From: Candidatus Thiodiazotropha endoloripes
GTDB taxonomy: Bacteria; Pseudomonadota; Gammaproteobacteria; Chromatiales; Chromatiaceae
Reading direction: 5' to 3'
Length of the DNA: 64,000 nt
Assembly (NCBI RefSeq): GCF_001708965.1
Contig: NZ_LVJW01000003.1
Location: 310,001 to 374,000 of the forward strand
This document shows, piece after piece, positions 32,569 to 41,975 of this stretch. Position numbers and translations under genes: made by a program. The notes under the pieces are model-generated. The model did no database searches. It was not told the origin of the DNA and saw nothing but the letters and a program-made list of their open reading frames with translations. Position 1 is the stretch's first letter, and the number at the start of each line of letters is the position of its first letter.

Positions 32569-33261
32569 ATGCGCGGCAACTGTTTAATCAGAGTATTAGC
32601 TGGCGATTCGATAGGTGGCCTGTTGGCATTGGTGATGGTATTCAACGCCCATGGCAAAACCCTGACAGACGAGGAGGATTTCTGGGAGGAACCACAGATC
32701 GAAGTCAATGAAGGGGTGCTTGAGTTTCTCTCTCAGCCACCTGAGAAGCCGGTCCACCATCATCAGAATCAGATTACCATTACCCGGTCTAGCCTGCAGG
32801 ATGGCTGGGTCGAACTCTCTCAATGTCACCACCATCTCGATCCGGTGCCCCGCCTGGAGATCGTCTATCACCCGCAACGCATCCGTGACATCCGCATCGT
32901 CTCATTAAGCAATATCGGCCATGCCGAGGTGCTCGGGCACAAGCTGGATCTCAGTGATATCAAGCGATCCGCAGAGATCTGTCTGAGTGCGCAAAGCAGG
33001 GCGTTGCACAACCTGGGAGAGGGGCTCTACCAGTTGCGCAATGGTCCTTACATGCGCCGCTTTCTGGATGGCTACTATCCCATGCAACTCAGTCTGGAGG
33101 TTCGTTATCCAGCGGAGCGTATCGAGCTGAGCGGTCAGCAGCCTTTGCCCGAAGGGGGGGTTGATCGACAATCCATGAATGGCCGGTTCAAGTGGAGTGG
33201 CTGGTTCACTGGCAAGCTATCGACGCAACTCGATTTCAGGCTCAATCCGCTGAGTGAATAG
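32569..33261 (+). CDS. Secreted protein of unknown function
   Basis: A 230-residue protein from the ATG at 32569 (GGGAG lies 8 bases before it). The N-terminus has a hydrophobic stretch (VLAGDSIGGLLALVMVFNAHG), so export to the periplasm is likely. It carries an acidic block (TLTDEEDFWEEPQIEVNEG) and a His-rich PEKPVHHHQNQ. A beta-rich body includes SQCHHHLDPVPRLEIVYHP. No family is recognised. The clustered histidines could bind metal, but this is speculation. It converges with dinB. Confidence 0.65.
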   Translation: MRGNCLIRVLAGDSIGGLLALVMVFNAHGKTLTDEEDFWEEPQIEVNEGVLEFLSQPPEKPVHHHQNQITITRSSLQDGWVELSQCHHHLDPVPRLEIVYHPQRIRDIRIVSLSNIGHAEVLGHKLDLSDIKRSAEICLSAQSRALHNLGEGLYQLRNGPYMRRFLDGYYPMQLSLEVRYPAERIELSGQQPLPEGGVDRQSMNGRFKWSGWFTGKLSTQLDFRLNPLSE

Positions 33262-33276
33262 TCGACTTTCGGAATG

Positions 33277-34491
33277 TTACTCAGACTCTGATTCGGTTTT
33301 GGAGTCGCCCCGTTTGCTGCCCAGGCGTATGGCGTGTTTGCCGAATTTCCCACTCACCTCATCCAGGGTTTGATAGAGTCGGTCCTGCCTCGCATCGGTC
33401 TGCAGTGCTGGATCACCAAACAGATCCGGTTGCCTCTGCAGTTCATCGACGGCGCCATCCCAGCCACTGATACCAAGACCGATCAGCCGCACCGGCTGAT
33501 CATCCCAGGATTCACTCCGGTAAAGCTCCCAGGCAGCATTGAATATCTCCTGATCCGCAGAAGTCGGGGTGTTCAAGCTGCGGCTACGGGTATGGGTGTC
33601 GAATCCGCGAAAACGGATTTTCAGAGTCACCAGGCTCCCCTTGCGATGCTCCTGACGGGCCACATATCCCACCTCCTGGGCCGACCAGTGGAGACTCTCC
33701 CGCAGGATTGCCGGGTCGGTGATGTCCTGGTCAAAGGTAGTCTCCTTGGAGATCGACTTGCGTGTCGACTGATCATCAAGCCTGTCTGAGGCGATGCCGC
33801 GGGCCTGTTGATAGATACTGGTGCCCGCTAGATTGCCCAGCTGGCGGCGCAGCTCCAGCAGGGAGAGTCGACGTACATCGGCAACCGTGCTAAGCCCCAG
33901 GCGCTGCAGAATGGGTGCACTCTTGGTGCCGAGGCCACGCAGAAGCGTCAGTGGCAGGGGATTGAGAAATGCCTCGACCTGATCTGCTGTGACCACAGTC
34001 AATCCATCCGGTTTCTGATAGTCCGAAGCGAGTTTTGCAATCAGACGGTTTGGCCCGATACCCACGGAAGCGGTCAAGCCAACCTGATCATGGATTAGCT
34101 GTTTTGCCTGCCGGCCGATCGACTCGGCATCACCGATCAGACGCTCCATACCGGTGATATCGAGAAAGGCCTCATCCACAGAGACCTTCTCCACCACCGG
34201 TGACAGGCTCTGCAGGGCAGTCATGATCTGTTGGGAAACCTCGCCATAGCGGTTGATATCGGGACGCAGGTAGACGGCTTCCTGCGGCAGTCGTCTGGCA
34301 GCCTCGCTGATCGGCATGGCTGAGCGTACACCGTAACGTCTGGCCTCATAGGAGCAGGTTGCCACAACACCCCGTCTGCCGGGTTTCGCGCCAACCACCA
34401 GGGGACGGCCCTGGTATTCCGGATGGTCCCGTTGCTCAATCGAGGCAAAGAAGGCATCCAGATCGATATGCATGATCAGGCGTTCACTCAT
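33277..34491 (-). CDS. dinB: DNA polymerase IV
   Basis: A 404-residue Y-family translesion polymerase. The palm carries MHIDLDAFFASIEQ with the first catalytic Asp. SVDEAFLDIT carries the second Asp/Glu pair, and the tyrosine of YEARRYGVRSAMP contacts the nucleotide. The little-finger domain follows. QPDLFG near residue 353 matches the QxxLF-type motif that binds the beta clamp, although it is about 45 residues from the C-terminus rather than at the very end. Longer than E. coli DinB (351 residues) by a charged tail. A full dispersed repeat lies 70 bases upstream. Confidence 0.95.
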   Translation of the reverse strand: MSERLIMHIDLDAFFASIEQRDHPEYQGRPLVVGAKPGRRGVVATCSYEARRYGVRSAMPISEAARRLPQEAVYLRPDINRYGEVSQQIMTALQSLSPVVEKVSVDEAFLDITGMERLIGDAESIGRQAKQLIHDQVGLTASVGIGPNRLIAKLASDYQKPDGLTVVTADQVEAFLNPLPLTLLRGLGTKSAPILQRLGLSTVADVRRLSLLELRRQLGNLAGTSIYQQARGIASDRLDDQSTRKSISKETTFDQDITDPAILRESLHWSAQEVGYVARQEHRKGSLVTLKIRFRGFDTHTRSRSLNTPTSADQEIFNAAWELYRSESWDDQPVRLIGLGISGWDGAVDELQRQPDLFGDPALQTDARQDRLYQTLDEVSGKFGKHAIRLGSKRGDSKTESESE

Positions 34492-34560
34492 GGTGAGAGT
34501 TTATAACAATAAACCGGGTGGAAAATCTCGCTTGGGACTGTTTTGTCTTATGGCCTGTCA

Positions 34561-34591
34561 GGGCCTATAGGATTAGTGTTAACAGGCGCTA
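34561..34591. repeat. Dispersed 31-nt repeat, full copy
   Basis: It runs from AGGGCCT to AGGCGCT with the core GGATTAGTGTTAAC intact; the right arm has one mismatch. It lies 70 bases upstream of the leftward dinB start. Confidence 0.8.
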
Positions 34592-34671
34592 GTAAATGAA
34601 CATGAATGGCATATGCAGTTTAGTTGGTTTCATCAGGCGGCCCGAGCAAACAGTCAGAGCCTTGTGAAACG

Positions 34672-34703
34672 AAAAAACCCGATTCAGCTGACTGAATCGG
34701 GTT
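34672..34703 (-). terminator. Rho-independent terminator of the DUF6345-like gene
   Basis: AACCCGATTCAG and CTGAATCGGGTT form a 12-base-pair stem with a 4-base loop. On the minus strand it is followed by TTTTTTC. It lies 28 bases past the leftward stop at 34731. Confidence 0.9.
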
Positions 34704-34730
34704 CGCTTTATGCAATGATCCTGAGTTGTT

Positions 34731-36620
34731 TTACAGGATTTTGATACTCCAGTAGCCGATGATGTCCCCGTCCCGGATATCCGGGCCGACGGACCCCTTA
34801 CCCCAGAAGTAGTCGTTCATATTCGACGTGCCGTTGTTACCCAGTACACCCATTACCACCGGAACGACACCGGATGGCTGGTTGGTATCGGTTGCCTCGA
34901 ACCAGGCTGTTTTCACTGTCATCGGGCTGCTTTTCAGCATATTGTCCGCGAACTCACCGGAGAAGCTGTTCCAGGCATAGGCATTGGTGTGGAAGCCGAG
35001 CAGCAGATGAAGACCATCGAACTCCTGCTTCCAGCGGTCGAAGCGTGACATGCCGCTCCACTCGTCCTTGAGTACCTGACAGGAGAGCAGTGCCAGCCAC
35101 TCAAGATCCTTGTCACCCCAGTCACCTGTGGCGTCATTATGATCCAGGGTGCCGTCATCATGAGTGCTGTCTTCAAAGGTAAAGCCACCACCGTAACCGT
35201 GGCCGACATAGAAGGTCATATCGGTATTGTCGATCCAGTTGCTGTCTTGGCTGGCTTTGAAATCCTGCTCCCAGGCCAGGGTTCCCGACCAGCTGAAGCG
35301 CTCAGTGACACCCGCACTCTGCATGCGATCGATAAAGCCCTGTTCAAGATCGCCGAACTCATTGGTCACCGCATTTTCAGTGCCGTAATCGGTAATGCCG
35401 CCAATCGCTTCCACCGCCGGGATCAATCTCTCGAGCATGGCTGTGACGGCATTGCTGAAGAAGCGACCGATCGCGGACTCGTTATGTTGTGAGACCCGGC
35501 CGACAGGCAGCTTGGCAGTGACGATACGCTGAATACCATTGGCATCGGTCACTGTGACACTGACGCGCTCTTCGCTGATCCCGTCACGCTGTTGGGGATA
35601 AAAAGAGATCGTTGAACCGCTCCTGTCCTGAAGTTGTGCACGAGTGGCGTTCCAATCGATCTGGTAGGGGGGCATGCCACCATTGATATCGACTTTCGCA
35701 TTGACTGTTTTGCCTTCAAACCAGCTGTCGAGCGTCACTTCCGGAACATATTCGCTACTGTCAATCGCAGGGATCAGTTGATGCAGAAGATTGACGATCT
35801 CACCCTCCACGACTGCCGTTCCACCGCAATCATAGTGTGGCTGGATGGTCTTCACCGAAGTCATTTCCAGGCTGGGTGCAAAGTAGACCAGTTGAGTGGT
35901 GATATTGAGCTTTTCGAAGGCTTTACTCTGTTCGCCATTCAGAAGCTTCTCACGACATTGAAGTTTGGCAGCCGTGTGATCGATGACTGGCACCAGTTCA
36001 CCCTGTTCCAGCGAGCGGTTGGCGAAATGGAGCTGGGTGGTGGTGCCTTCACTGCCTACGGTTGTGGAGATTTTTGCACCGGGTCCGATCAGTGGAATGT
36101 CGCCGGCATAGAGTTGCAGGTCCACCTTGGTATCGATCATCTGATGGGCCAGGTTGTTGCCATCGATATCCACCGCCTCGAACTGGGTATGACGCAAGAT
36201 CGGTTTGTAGACCTGTGGCAACAGACCAATCTCATCCAATGAGCCTTCCAACTGATGCAGAACCAGATCCTCTTCGACCGGCTGGATCATTGACAGAGCA
36301 TCAAAATCGATCTGCTCAATGGTGGTTGATCGCTTCTCTTCGTCCGCCTCACCCCGACCGGCAATCCGGGTTGGGATGTACTGGTGATTTTTCAAATCGA
36401 TATAGTTGAGTTCACCGGTTCGTTGTACCGTCTCGAAATCGATGCCATCCGGATTGGTGTCAAGCAGCTTCGACAGTTGATAGGCTTGATTTTCCGACAG
36501 GCCATTATCGATTACGTGATAGACCGGTAGATCCTTGGCGAATGCATGCCCCTGCAGGCCAATCGCTGAACAGCACAATGCGATCGTTACCGCTTTATTG
36601 GATTTTTTTACAATATCCAT
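34731..36620 (-). CDS. Large secreted DUF6345-like protein with candidate His/Cys dyad
   Basis: A 629-residue protein with a signal peptide (ALCCSAIGLQGHAFA, cut near residue 28). Residues 30-290 hold no recognised domain. Residues about 293-375 resemble an Ig-like beta domain (GGMPPYQIDWNATRAQL, VSVTVTDANG). Residues 405-629 match my recollection of DUF6345: YVGHGYGG (H474), then EWLALLSCQVL (C514), GLHLLLGFHTNAYAW and VMGVLG. A His-Gly after one strand and a Cys after the next recalls caspase/gingipain-type (clan CD) peptidases, but activity is unproven. Possible substrates are unknown. It is a single gene with its own terminator. Confidence 0.7.
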   Translation of the reverse strand: MDIVKKSNKAVTIALCCSAIGLQGHAFAKDLPVYHVIDNGLSENQAYQLSKLLDTNPDGIDFETVQRTGELNYIDLKNHQYIPTRIAGRGEADEEKRSTTIEQIDFDALSMIQPVEEDLVLHQLEGSLDEIGLLPQVYKPILRHTQFEAVDIDGNNLAHQMIDTKVDLQLYAGDIPLIGPGAKISTTVGSEGTTTQLHFANRSLEQGELVPVIDHTAAKLQCREKLLNGEQSKAFEKLNITTQLVYFAPSLEMTSVKTIQPHYDCGGTAVVEGEIVNLLHQLIPAIDSSEYVPEVTLDSWFEGKTVNAKVDINGGMPPYQIDWNATRAQLQDRSGSTISFYPQQRDGISEERVSVTVTDANGIQRIVTAKLPVGRVSQHNESAIGRFFSNAVTAMLERLIPAVEAIGGITDYGTENAVTNEFGDLEQGFIDRMQSAGVTERFSWSGTLAWEQDFKASQDSNWIDNTDMTFYVGHGYGGGFTFEDSTHDDGTLDHNDATGDWGDKDLEWLALLSCQVLKDEWSGMSRFDRWKQEFDGLHLLLGFHTNAYAWNSFSGEFADNMLKSSPMTVKTAWFEATDTNQPSGVVPVVMGVLGNNGTSNMNDYFWGKGSVGPDIRDGDIIGYWSIKIL

Positions 36621-37279
36621 GTGTATGATCCTTATTAATTAAATCGTGTAAGAAAGAACTGGATGATCCGTTAACTGCCTGGATGCTCCCTTGAAGAACG
36701 ATCCCTGATCGAACTGGGTGATAAGCTACAGAAACCGGACATGCATTGGCTGTGGAAAAATACCAAGCAGGTAGGTGATTTGTTCACATTCAGAGCCAAT
36801 GTGTCAGTGATCGGTGTGGAAGCGTACTGCCAGATGGGAGAGCTCTGCTTGGTGGGATAAGGGTTGTGTGGATCTACCCGAATGGTCGCTTTTGATCGTT
36901 ATGTAACTCTATCTCTGTTCTGCCCTGAACCTGTCATCCCTAAGTCAATCAACTGTAGCAAACCAATAACGATAATTAATGTGTGTTTGTTCAACCCTGT
37001 TTAAAACACTCTCAGTGCCTCATATAGGCGCTGAATCGACTATCATTTGCGGAACAGGATGGAATTATTTGGCTTGGGAACTCGAAGCAATTGTGGCTTT
37101 CAAAATGGCGTACTCTTGATTTCCTTTGAAATTCGGCATCTCTGATTAATTTTCTTTATTACCATTTCGGCACCAGCCGGTATAAAGGATTTGTCAGAGC
37201 TCTCATAAAAAATATTAAACATCAGAAGTATGCCATGCCTGTTTGCTTCAGCGGCTGGCATTACAACGAGGAGGTTGAT
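36621..37279. other. Intergenic region with a possible gene remnant
   Basis: About 660 bases between divergent genes. An open stretch at 36675-36860 (61 codons ending in TAA, no early ATG) reads SLEERSLIELGDKLQKP and KNTKQVGDLFTFRANV. It has coding-like composition and may be a fragment of a lost gene. The remainder is AT-rich and should contain the promoters of the DUF6345-like gene and of the molybdenum oxidoreductase operon. No riboswitch was recognised. Confidence 0.45.
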
Positions 37280-37747
37280 GTGTTGAATCTGTCGATTAAC
37301 GGAAAGCGTCACGCTCTGGATCTTGACCCTCAGACCCCACTGCTCTGGGCGATCCGGGATCATGTCGGCCTGACAGGCACCAAGTACAGTTGCGGCATTG
37401 CCCAATGTGGCAGTTGTACGGTCTATCTCGATGGGGCGCCGGTTCGCGCCTGCATCACACCGGTATCCGATGCGGTGGGTAAAGAGGTGACCACCATCGA
37501 AGGGCTCTCCAGCCCGGCCGGTCAGGCGGTACAGGCGGCATGGAGAGAGCTGGAGGTGGTGCAGTGTGGTTACTGTCAGTCTGGACAGATCATGTCCGCC
37601 GCCTCGCTACTGCAGCGCAACCGTAAACCGACCGATGCGGATATCGACCAGGCCATGCAGGGTAACCTCTGTCGCTGTGCAACCTACGCGCGGATTCGTC
37701 AGGCAATCAAAGTGGCTGCGGATAAGCTTAACGGGGTGCAGTCATGA
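37280..37747 (+). CDS. [2Fe-2S] subunit of aldehyde/isoquinoline 1-oxidoreductase (IorA-like)
   Basis: A 155-residue electron-transfer subunit. The start is taken at the GTG at 37280 (or TTG at 37283), because GAGGAGG lies immediately before; an ATG at 37235 would add residues before this site. The plant-type cluster CGIAQCGSC plus C, and the second cluster CGYC with CRC ([15 protein letters not shown]), are both complete. It passes electrons from the molybdenum subunit encoded next (ATGA overlap) to a cytochrome or other acceptor. It lacks an export signal and would be carried across with its Tat-tagged partner. Confidence 0.9.
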   Translation: MLNLSINGKRHALDLDPQTPLLWAIRDHVGLTGTKYSCGIAQCGSCTVYLDGAPVRACITPVSDAVGKEVTTIEGLSSPAGQAVQAAWRELEVVQCGYCQSGQIMSAASLLQRNRKPTDADIDQAMQGNLCRCATYARIRQAIKVAADKLNGVQS

Positions 37748-39933
37748 AAACCGATCAAATCGTCAATCTCAGTCGTCGTCGTTTTGTCGCCGGGAGTGCG
37801 GTGTCGCTGGCCGGTTTGACGCTGGGCATTATCCCAATGGTGGTTGCCGAACAGCGGGAAGCTGGGCCGGGAATTGCGGGCCAAGCACCAGAGACCGCAG
37901 GGGATTTTTCGCCCAACGCCTTTCTGCGTATCGATGCTAATGGCATTGTCACCGTCATCTCAAAACACCTGGAGATGGGGCAGGGTACCTATACCGGCAT
38001 GGCAACCCTGGTGGCGGAAGAGCTGGATGCGGACTGGGAGAGGGTCAGAGTGGAAGGTGCGCCTGCGGATGCCGGTCGCTACAACAACCTCTTTTGGGGC
38101 AAGGCCCAGGGTACCGGTGGCAGTACGGCCATCGCCAACTCCTGGAAACAGATGAGAAAGGCCGGAGCTGCCGCCAGGCAGATGCTGGTTCAGGCCGCCG
38201 CCAAACAGTGGCAGGTGGAAGTGGGTGAGATCACGGTCAAGTCCGGTGTGATACGCCATGCTCCGAGTGGACGGCAATCCGGTTTCGGCGAGTTGGCGGA
38301 GCTGGCGGCTGAGCAGCCTGTACCCGAGTCGGTGACGCTTAAGGATCCCAAATCGTTCACCTTGATCGGTCAGCGTATTCCCCGTAAGGACAGTCCGGAG
38401 AAGATCAATGGTCAGGCCATCTTCACTCAGGATGTGAAACTGCCTGGCATGCTGACTGCGGTGGTATTACATCCTCCCCGGTTTGGGGCGACGGTGTCGA
38501 AAATCGACAGTAAGGACGCTCTGGCCGTGAAGGGTGTCAGAGAGGTGATCCGGATTCCATCTGGAGTGGCAGTGGTTGCTGATGATTTCTGGCAGGCAAA
38601 GCTGGGTCGGGATGCGCTCTCTGTAAGCTGGGATGAGTCGAAAGCCTTTCGCAAGAGTTCTGCACAGATACTGGATGACTACCGACAGCTCGCAGAGAAA
38701 CCGGGACTGACAGCCCGAACAGAGGGGAGTGCTGCTACAGCGATGGCATCGACTGACGACGCCATCGAGGCGGAGTACAGTGTGCCGTTTCTCTCCCACT
38801 CTGCGATGGAGCCGATGAATTGCGTGGTGCGCATCGACGAAGCGGGTTGCGAGGTGTGGAATGGGGAGCAGATGCAGACCAGTGACCAGCATCAGATTGC
38901 CGGTCTGTTGGGCCTCGAACCACACCAGGTGCATATCAACATGCTCTATGCGGGAGGCTCCTTCGGTCGTCGGGCCAATCCGGCAGCGGACTATCTGCTG
39001 GAGACTGTGCATATCGCAAAGGCACTGAAACCGGGCACCCCGCTGAAAATGGTCTGGACCCGGGAGGATGATACCCATGGGGGTTACTACCGTCCGCTCT
39101 ATCTGCACCGAATGCGTGCTGCCCTGAATGGTCAGGGTGAGCCCCATGTCTGGGAGCAGCGTATCGTGGGTCAGTCGATCCTCAAAGGCACCCCTTTCGA
39201 ATCGGTCATGGTGAAGGATGGTGTCGATATGACCTCGGTGGAGGGGGCGGCGAATCTGCCCTATGAGATCAAACATATCCAGGTCGATCTGCACTCACCC
39301 GAACTGCCTGTACCGGTACTCTGGTGGCGCTCCGTGGGTTCCACCCACACCGCCTTCGCGGTGGAGTGTTTCATCGATGAGTTGGCGGTCAAGGCGGGGC
39401 AGGATCCCCTGGCCTATCGACGCAAACTGCTGCGTAACCATCCGCGACATCTTGGTGTATTGAATCTGGCTGCGGAAAAGGCCGGTTGGGGTGAACCCAT
39501 GGGGCGCAACCGGGGACAGGGGATCGCCGTGCATGAGTCGTTCAACTCCTATGTGGCTCAAGTGGTCGAGGTTTCGGTACGCCGCAGTGTGATCAGTGTG
39601 GATCGGGTGGTGATCGCCGTGGATTGTGGCGTGGCGGTCAACCCGGATGTGATTGTGGCCCAGATGGAGGGGGGTATGGGGTTCGGCCTGTCAGCGACCC
39701 TGTTCAGTGAGCTGACCTTCAGAGAGGGTCGGATCGAACAGTCCAATTTCACTGACTATCGGATCTTGAGAATCGATCAGATGCCGGAAGTTGAAGTGCA
39801 TATTGTTGCATCGGCTGAAGCTCCCACCGGGGTAGGTGAACCGGCAACACCGGTGATTGCACCGGCGGTGGCGAATGCTGTCTACGCGGCAACCGGGAAG
39901 CGACTGCGTCAGCTGCCGCTGCGGCTGGGCTGA
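37744..39933 (+). CDS. Molybdenum-binding subunit, xanthine oxidase family (IorB-like), Tat-exported
   Basis: A 729-residue catalytic subunit. It starts with a twin-arginine signal ([20 protein letters not shown]), so the enzyme acts in the periplasm. Molybdopterin-binding segments typical of IorB/aldehyde dehydrogenases are visible: [57 protein letters not shown], and near the C-terminus [18 protein letters not shown] with the conserved Glu that abstracts a proton. There is no separate FAD subunit, as expected for the Ior type, which uses cytochrome acceptors. The substrate (aldehyde or N-heterocycle) is not predictable. It overlaps neighbours on both sides. Confidence 0.92.
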   Translation: MKTDQIVNLSRRRFVAGSAVSLAGLTLGIIPMVVAEQREAGPGIAGQAPETAGDFSPNAFLRIDANGIVTVISKHLEMGQGTYTGMATLVAEELDADWERVRVEGAPADAGRYNNLFWGKAQGTGGSTAIANSWKQMRKAGAAARQMLVQAAAKQWQVEVGEITVKSGVIRHAPSGRQSGFGELAELAAEQPVPESVTLKDPKSFTLIGQRIPRKDSPEKINGQAIFTQDVKLPGMLTAVVLHPPRFGATVSKIDSKDALAVKGVREVIRIPSGVAVVADDFWQAKLGRDALSVSWDESKAFRKSSAQILDDYRQLAEKPGLTARTEGSAATAMASTDDAIEAEYSVPFLSHSAMEPMNCVVRIDEAGCEVWNGEQMQTSDQHQIAGLLGLEPHQVHINMLYAGGSFGRRANPAADYLLETVHIAKALKPGTPLKMVWTREDDTHGGYYRPLYLHRMRAALNGQGEPHVWEQRIVGQSILKGTPFESVMVKDGVDMTSVEGAANLPYEIKHIQVDLHSPELPVPVLWWRSVGSTHTAFAVECFIDELAVKAGQDPLAYRRKLLRNHPRHLGVLNLAAEKAGWGEPMGRNRGQGIAVHESFNSYVAQVVEVSVRRSVISVDRVVIAVDCGVAVNPDVIVAQMEGGMGFGLSATLFSELTFREGRIEQSNFTDYRILRIDQMPEVEVHIVASAEAPTGVGEPATPVIAPAVANAVYAATGKRLRQLPLRLG

Positions 39934-40922
39934 TGGGTCACCCTGACACATCCGGTCTGGTCTCCGATGACCTTGAGGTGATTCGTACAGCAACCGGGTG
40001 GTTGGGCGACGGGGTAAGAGTGGCGCTGGTCACCGTGCTGAAAACCTGGGGCTCATCACCAAGGCCTCCTGGCGCCCTGCTGGCTATCCATGGATCCGGT
40101 CACACCGTCGGCTCTGTTTCCGGTGGCTGTGTGGAAGAGACCCTGGCAGCGAGCCACCGGAAAGGAGAGCTGGGGGGAGAGCGTCCGTCACTGGTCGATT
40201 TCGGCGTTGAAGAAGCTGAAGCGGAGCGATTGGGTCTGCCCTGCGGCGGTCGCTTGGAGCTGATGGTCGAATTACTCAGCTCGGTCGATAATCTGAAACC
40301 TCTGTTGGATCTGATGGATAATGGCCAGCTGACCGCTCGCCGGGTGGTATTGGAAAGCGGTGAGGTCACTCTGCAGACCGGTGGTGCCGGCGTAGAGTTC
40401 GACGTGACCAGGGAATCGGTAACCAAGGTATTCGGCCCCGCCTGGCAGCTGTTGTTGATCGGTAACGGTCAGATCGCACGCCATCTTGCCCAAATGGCGA
40501 TCAGCCTCGATTATCGGGTGACGATCTGCGATCCACGCGCTGAGTTTATCGATCAAAATCCGTTAGTGGGTGTTCACTATTCAAAGCGGATGCCGGATGA
40601 CGAAGTGCGGAGATTGAAGGATGTCGCCCGGACAGCCGTCGTGACTCTGGCCCATGATCCCCGGCAGGACGATCTGGGACTGACTGCCGCACTCGAGCGT
40701 GCTCTGTTCTATATCGGCGCGCTGGGATCCCGGCGCAGTGCGGAAAAACGTCGTGGGCGGCTGACGGAAATCGGTCACAGTGCCGATCAGATTGCCCGGA
40801 TTCACGCGCCGGCTGGCCTGGCAATCGGCAGTAAGCGTCCCGCTGAGATTGCTCTCTCGATCCTGGCGCAAATCACTGCTGTACGCAATCGTGTTGGTGC
40901 GGCCAGTCTGGCAGGAGGTTGA
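39933..40922 (+). CDS. XdhC/CoxI-family molybdenum cofactor insertion protein
   Basis: A 329-residue chaperone for the molybdenum cofactor of xanthine-oxidase-type enzymes. The N-terminal XdhC_CoxI domain has VTVLKTWGSSPRPPGALLAI, GGCVEETL and the LPCGGRLEL motif. The C-terminal half is a Rossmann domain (LLLIGNGQIARHLAQMA; YIGALGSRRSAEKRRGRL). XdhC binds cofactor, promotes sulfuration and delivers it to the apoenzyme. Its ATG overlaps the stop of the large subunit (TGATG). Confidence 0.92.
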   Translation: MGHPDTSGLVSDDLEVIRTATGWLGDGVRVALVTVLKTWGSSPRPPGALLAIHGSGHTVGSVSGGCVEETLAASHRKGELGGERPSLVDFGVEEAEAERLGLPCGGRLELMVELLSSVDNLKPLLDLMDNGQLTARRVVLESGEVTLQTGGAGVEFDVTRESVTKVFGPAWQLLLIGNGQIARHLAQMAISLDYRVTICDPRAEFIDQNPLVGVHYSKRMPDDEVRRLKDVARTAVVTLAHDPRQDDLGLTAALERALFYIGALGSRRSAEKRRGRLTEIGHSADQIARIHAPAGLAIGSKRPAEIALSILAQITAVRNRVGAASLAGG

Positions 40923-40924
40923 GC

Positions 40925-41533
40925 ATGTCACCTCCGATCGGGGTTCTGTTGGCAGCCGGCAGTAGCAGTCGGTTTGGCGCCAATAAGTTGTTACAACCCA
41001 TGGCTGGTGGTGAGTCGATGGGGGTGATGGCTGCGCGACATCTATTGACTGCCGTTCCCCGAGGTGTGGCGGTTGTTCGTCCGAATGATACCGAGTTGTC
41101 CGCAGCTCTGTCTGAGATGGGCTATCGGGTGGTGGAGAATCAACAGCTGGCGTCTGGAATGGGTGAGAGCCTGGCCATGGCAGTCACTGCCTCTCTCGAT
41201 GCAGGAGGCTGGCTGGTTGCACTGGGTGATATGCCTTGGATAAAACCACAAACCATTGCGCAAGTGGCTGAGCGGCTGGAGCAGGGAGCTTCCATCGTTG
41301 CACCGATGCATAAGGGTGAACGGGGGCATCCGGTTGGTTTTGCGACCCGTTGGGGAGAGCGGCTGGTTGACTTGAGCGGGGATCATGGGGCCAAACAGTT
41401 GCTCATCGATTACCCCGGCGATCTGGAGTTGCTGCCAGTGGATGATCGTGGAATTCTGCTGGATGTGGATTTTCCGGAGCAGTTGTCGGAAGCCGGGTTC
41501 GAATCTATCTCTGGTAACGAACCACCTGGTTGA
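40925..41533 (+). CDS. MobA/MocA-like nucleotidyltransferase
   Basis: A 202-residue NTP transferase from the ATG at 40925 (AGGAGG 6 bases before it). The pyrophosphorylase motif LLAAGSSSRFGANKLL and the Asp-containing WLVALGDMPWIKP are present, as is GHPVGFATRW. MocA-type enzymes attach CMP to molybdopterin for xanthine-oxidase-family proteins. Linkage to XdhC and the Ior-type genes (4-base overlapped region) makes molybdopterin cytosine dinucleotide synthesis likely. It completes a self-contained enzyme-plus-maturation operon. Confidence 0.9.
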   Translation: MSPPIGVLLAAGSSSRFGANKLLQPMAGGESMGVMAARHLLTAVPRGVAVVRPNDTELSAALSEMGYRVVENQQLASGMGESLAMAVTASLDAGGWLVALGDMPWIKPQTIAQVAERLEQGASIVAPMHKGERGHPVGFATRWGERLVDLSGDHGAKQLLIDYPGDLELLPVDDRGILLDVDFPEQLSEAGFESISGNEPPG

Positions 41534-41543
41534 ACTGGGGTCT

Positions 41544-41849
41544 TCAAACAGAGTGATCCGGCCACCTGTAGGCGGTTGGATACTTGCCATTGGATTCAGG
41601 AATCAGGCCCTCATCCGAGAGTAATCGATACTGTCTTTGGTTGCCGGGGTAATCAGCGATCTTCCGTTGGCCTGTAATCAATCGATACCAGGGTAGATTG
41701 CTGTCTGCAGGCAGGGTTCTCAACCAGGCAAGAACCTGACGTACATGGACACCGCAGAGTGAGGCCATATCCCCGTAACTGCAGTAACGGCCAGCGGGTA
41801 TCGAGGCAAGGTTGGTATAGAATACTTGACGCAATTCATCACTGCTCAT
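41544..41849 (-). CDS. Alkyltransferase-like (Atl) DNA repair protein
   Basis: A 101-residue homologue of the DNA-binding domain of O6-alkylguanine transferase. The active-site PCHR is replaced by PWYRLI (W54), the hallmark of Atl proteins, which bind O6-alkylguanine without removing the alkyl group and hand it to nucleotide excision repair. The helix-turn-helix segment RYCSYGDMASLCGVHVRQVLAWLR is intact, and the arginine finger is preserved. It stands alone; a full dispersed repeat lies 59 bases upstream. Confidence 0.88.
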   Translation of the reverse strand: MSSDELRQVFYTNLASIPAGRYCSYGDMASLCGVHVRQVLAWLRTLPADSNLPWYRLITGQRKIADYPGNQRQYRLLSDEGLIPESNGKYPTAYRWPDHSV

Positions 41850-41907
41850 TGAACATATTCGCTTACAATTACATCACCGAACTTGTCTAGACTGATCCTA
41901 ATATATC

Positions 41908-41938
41908 AGGGCCTTTTGGATTAGTGTTAACAGGCCCT
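41908..41938. repeat. Dispersed 31-nt repeat, best full copy
   Basis: It has perfect 7-base terminal inverted repeats AGGGCCT and AGGCCCT, with the core GGATTAGTGTTAAC adjoining the right arm. It lies 59 bases upstream of the leftward atl start. Confidence 0.85.
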
Positions 41939-41975
41939 GGATGCGGAATGGTTGTTGGAAAAGCCGGGTGGCCGC

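Noticed and set aside
38467-39294. 275-codon leftward open frame within the molybdenum large-subunit gene
   Set aside because: It is antisense to a strongly supported gene and has His/Arg-rich composition without motifs.
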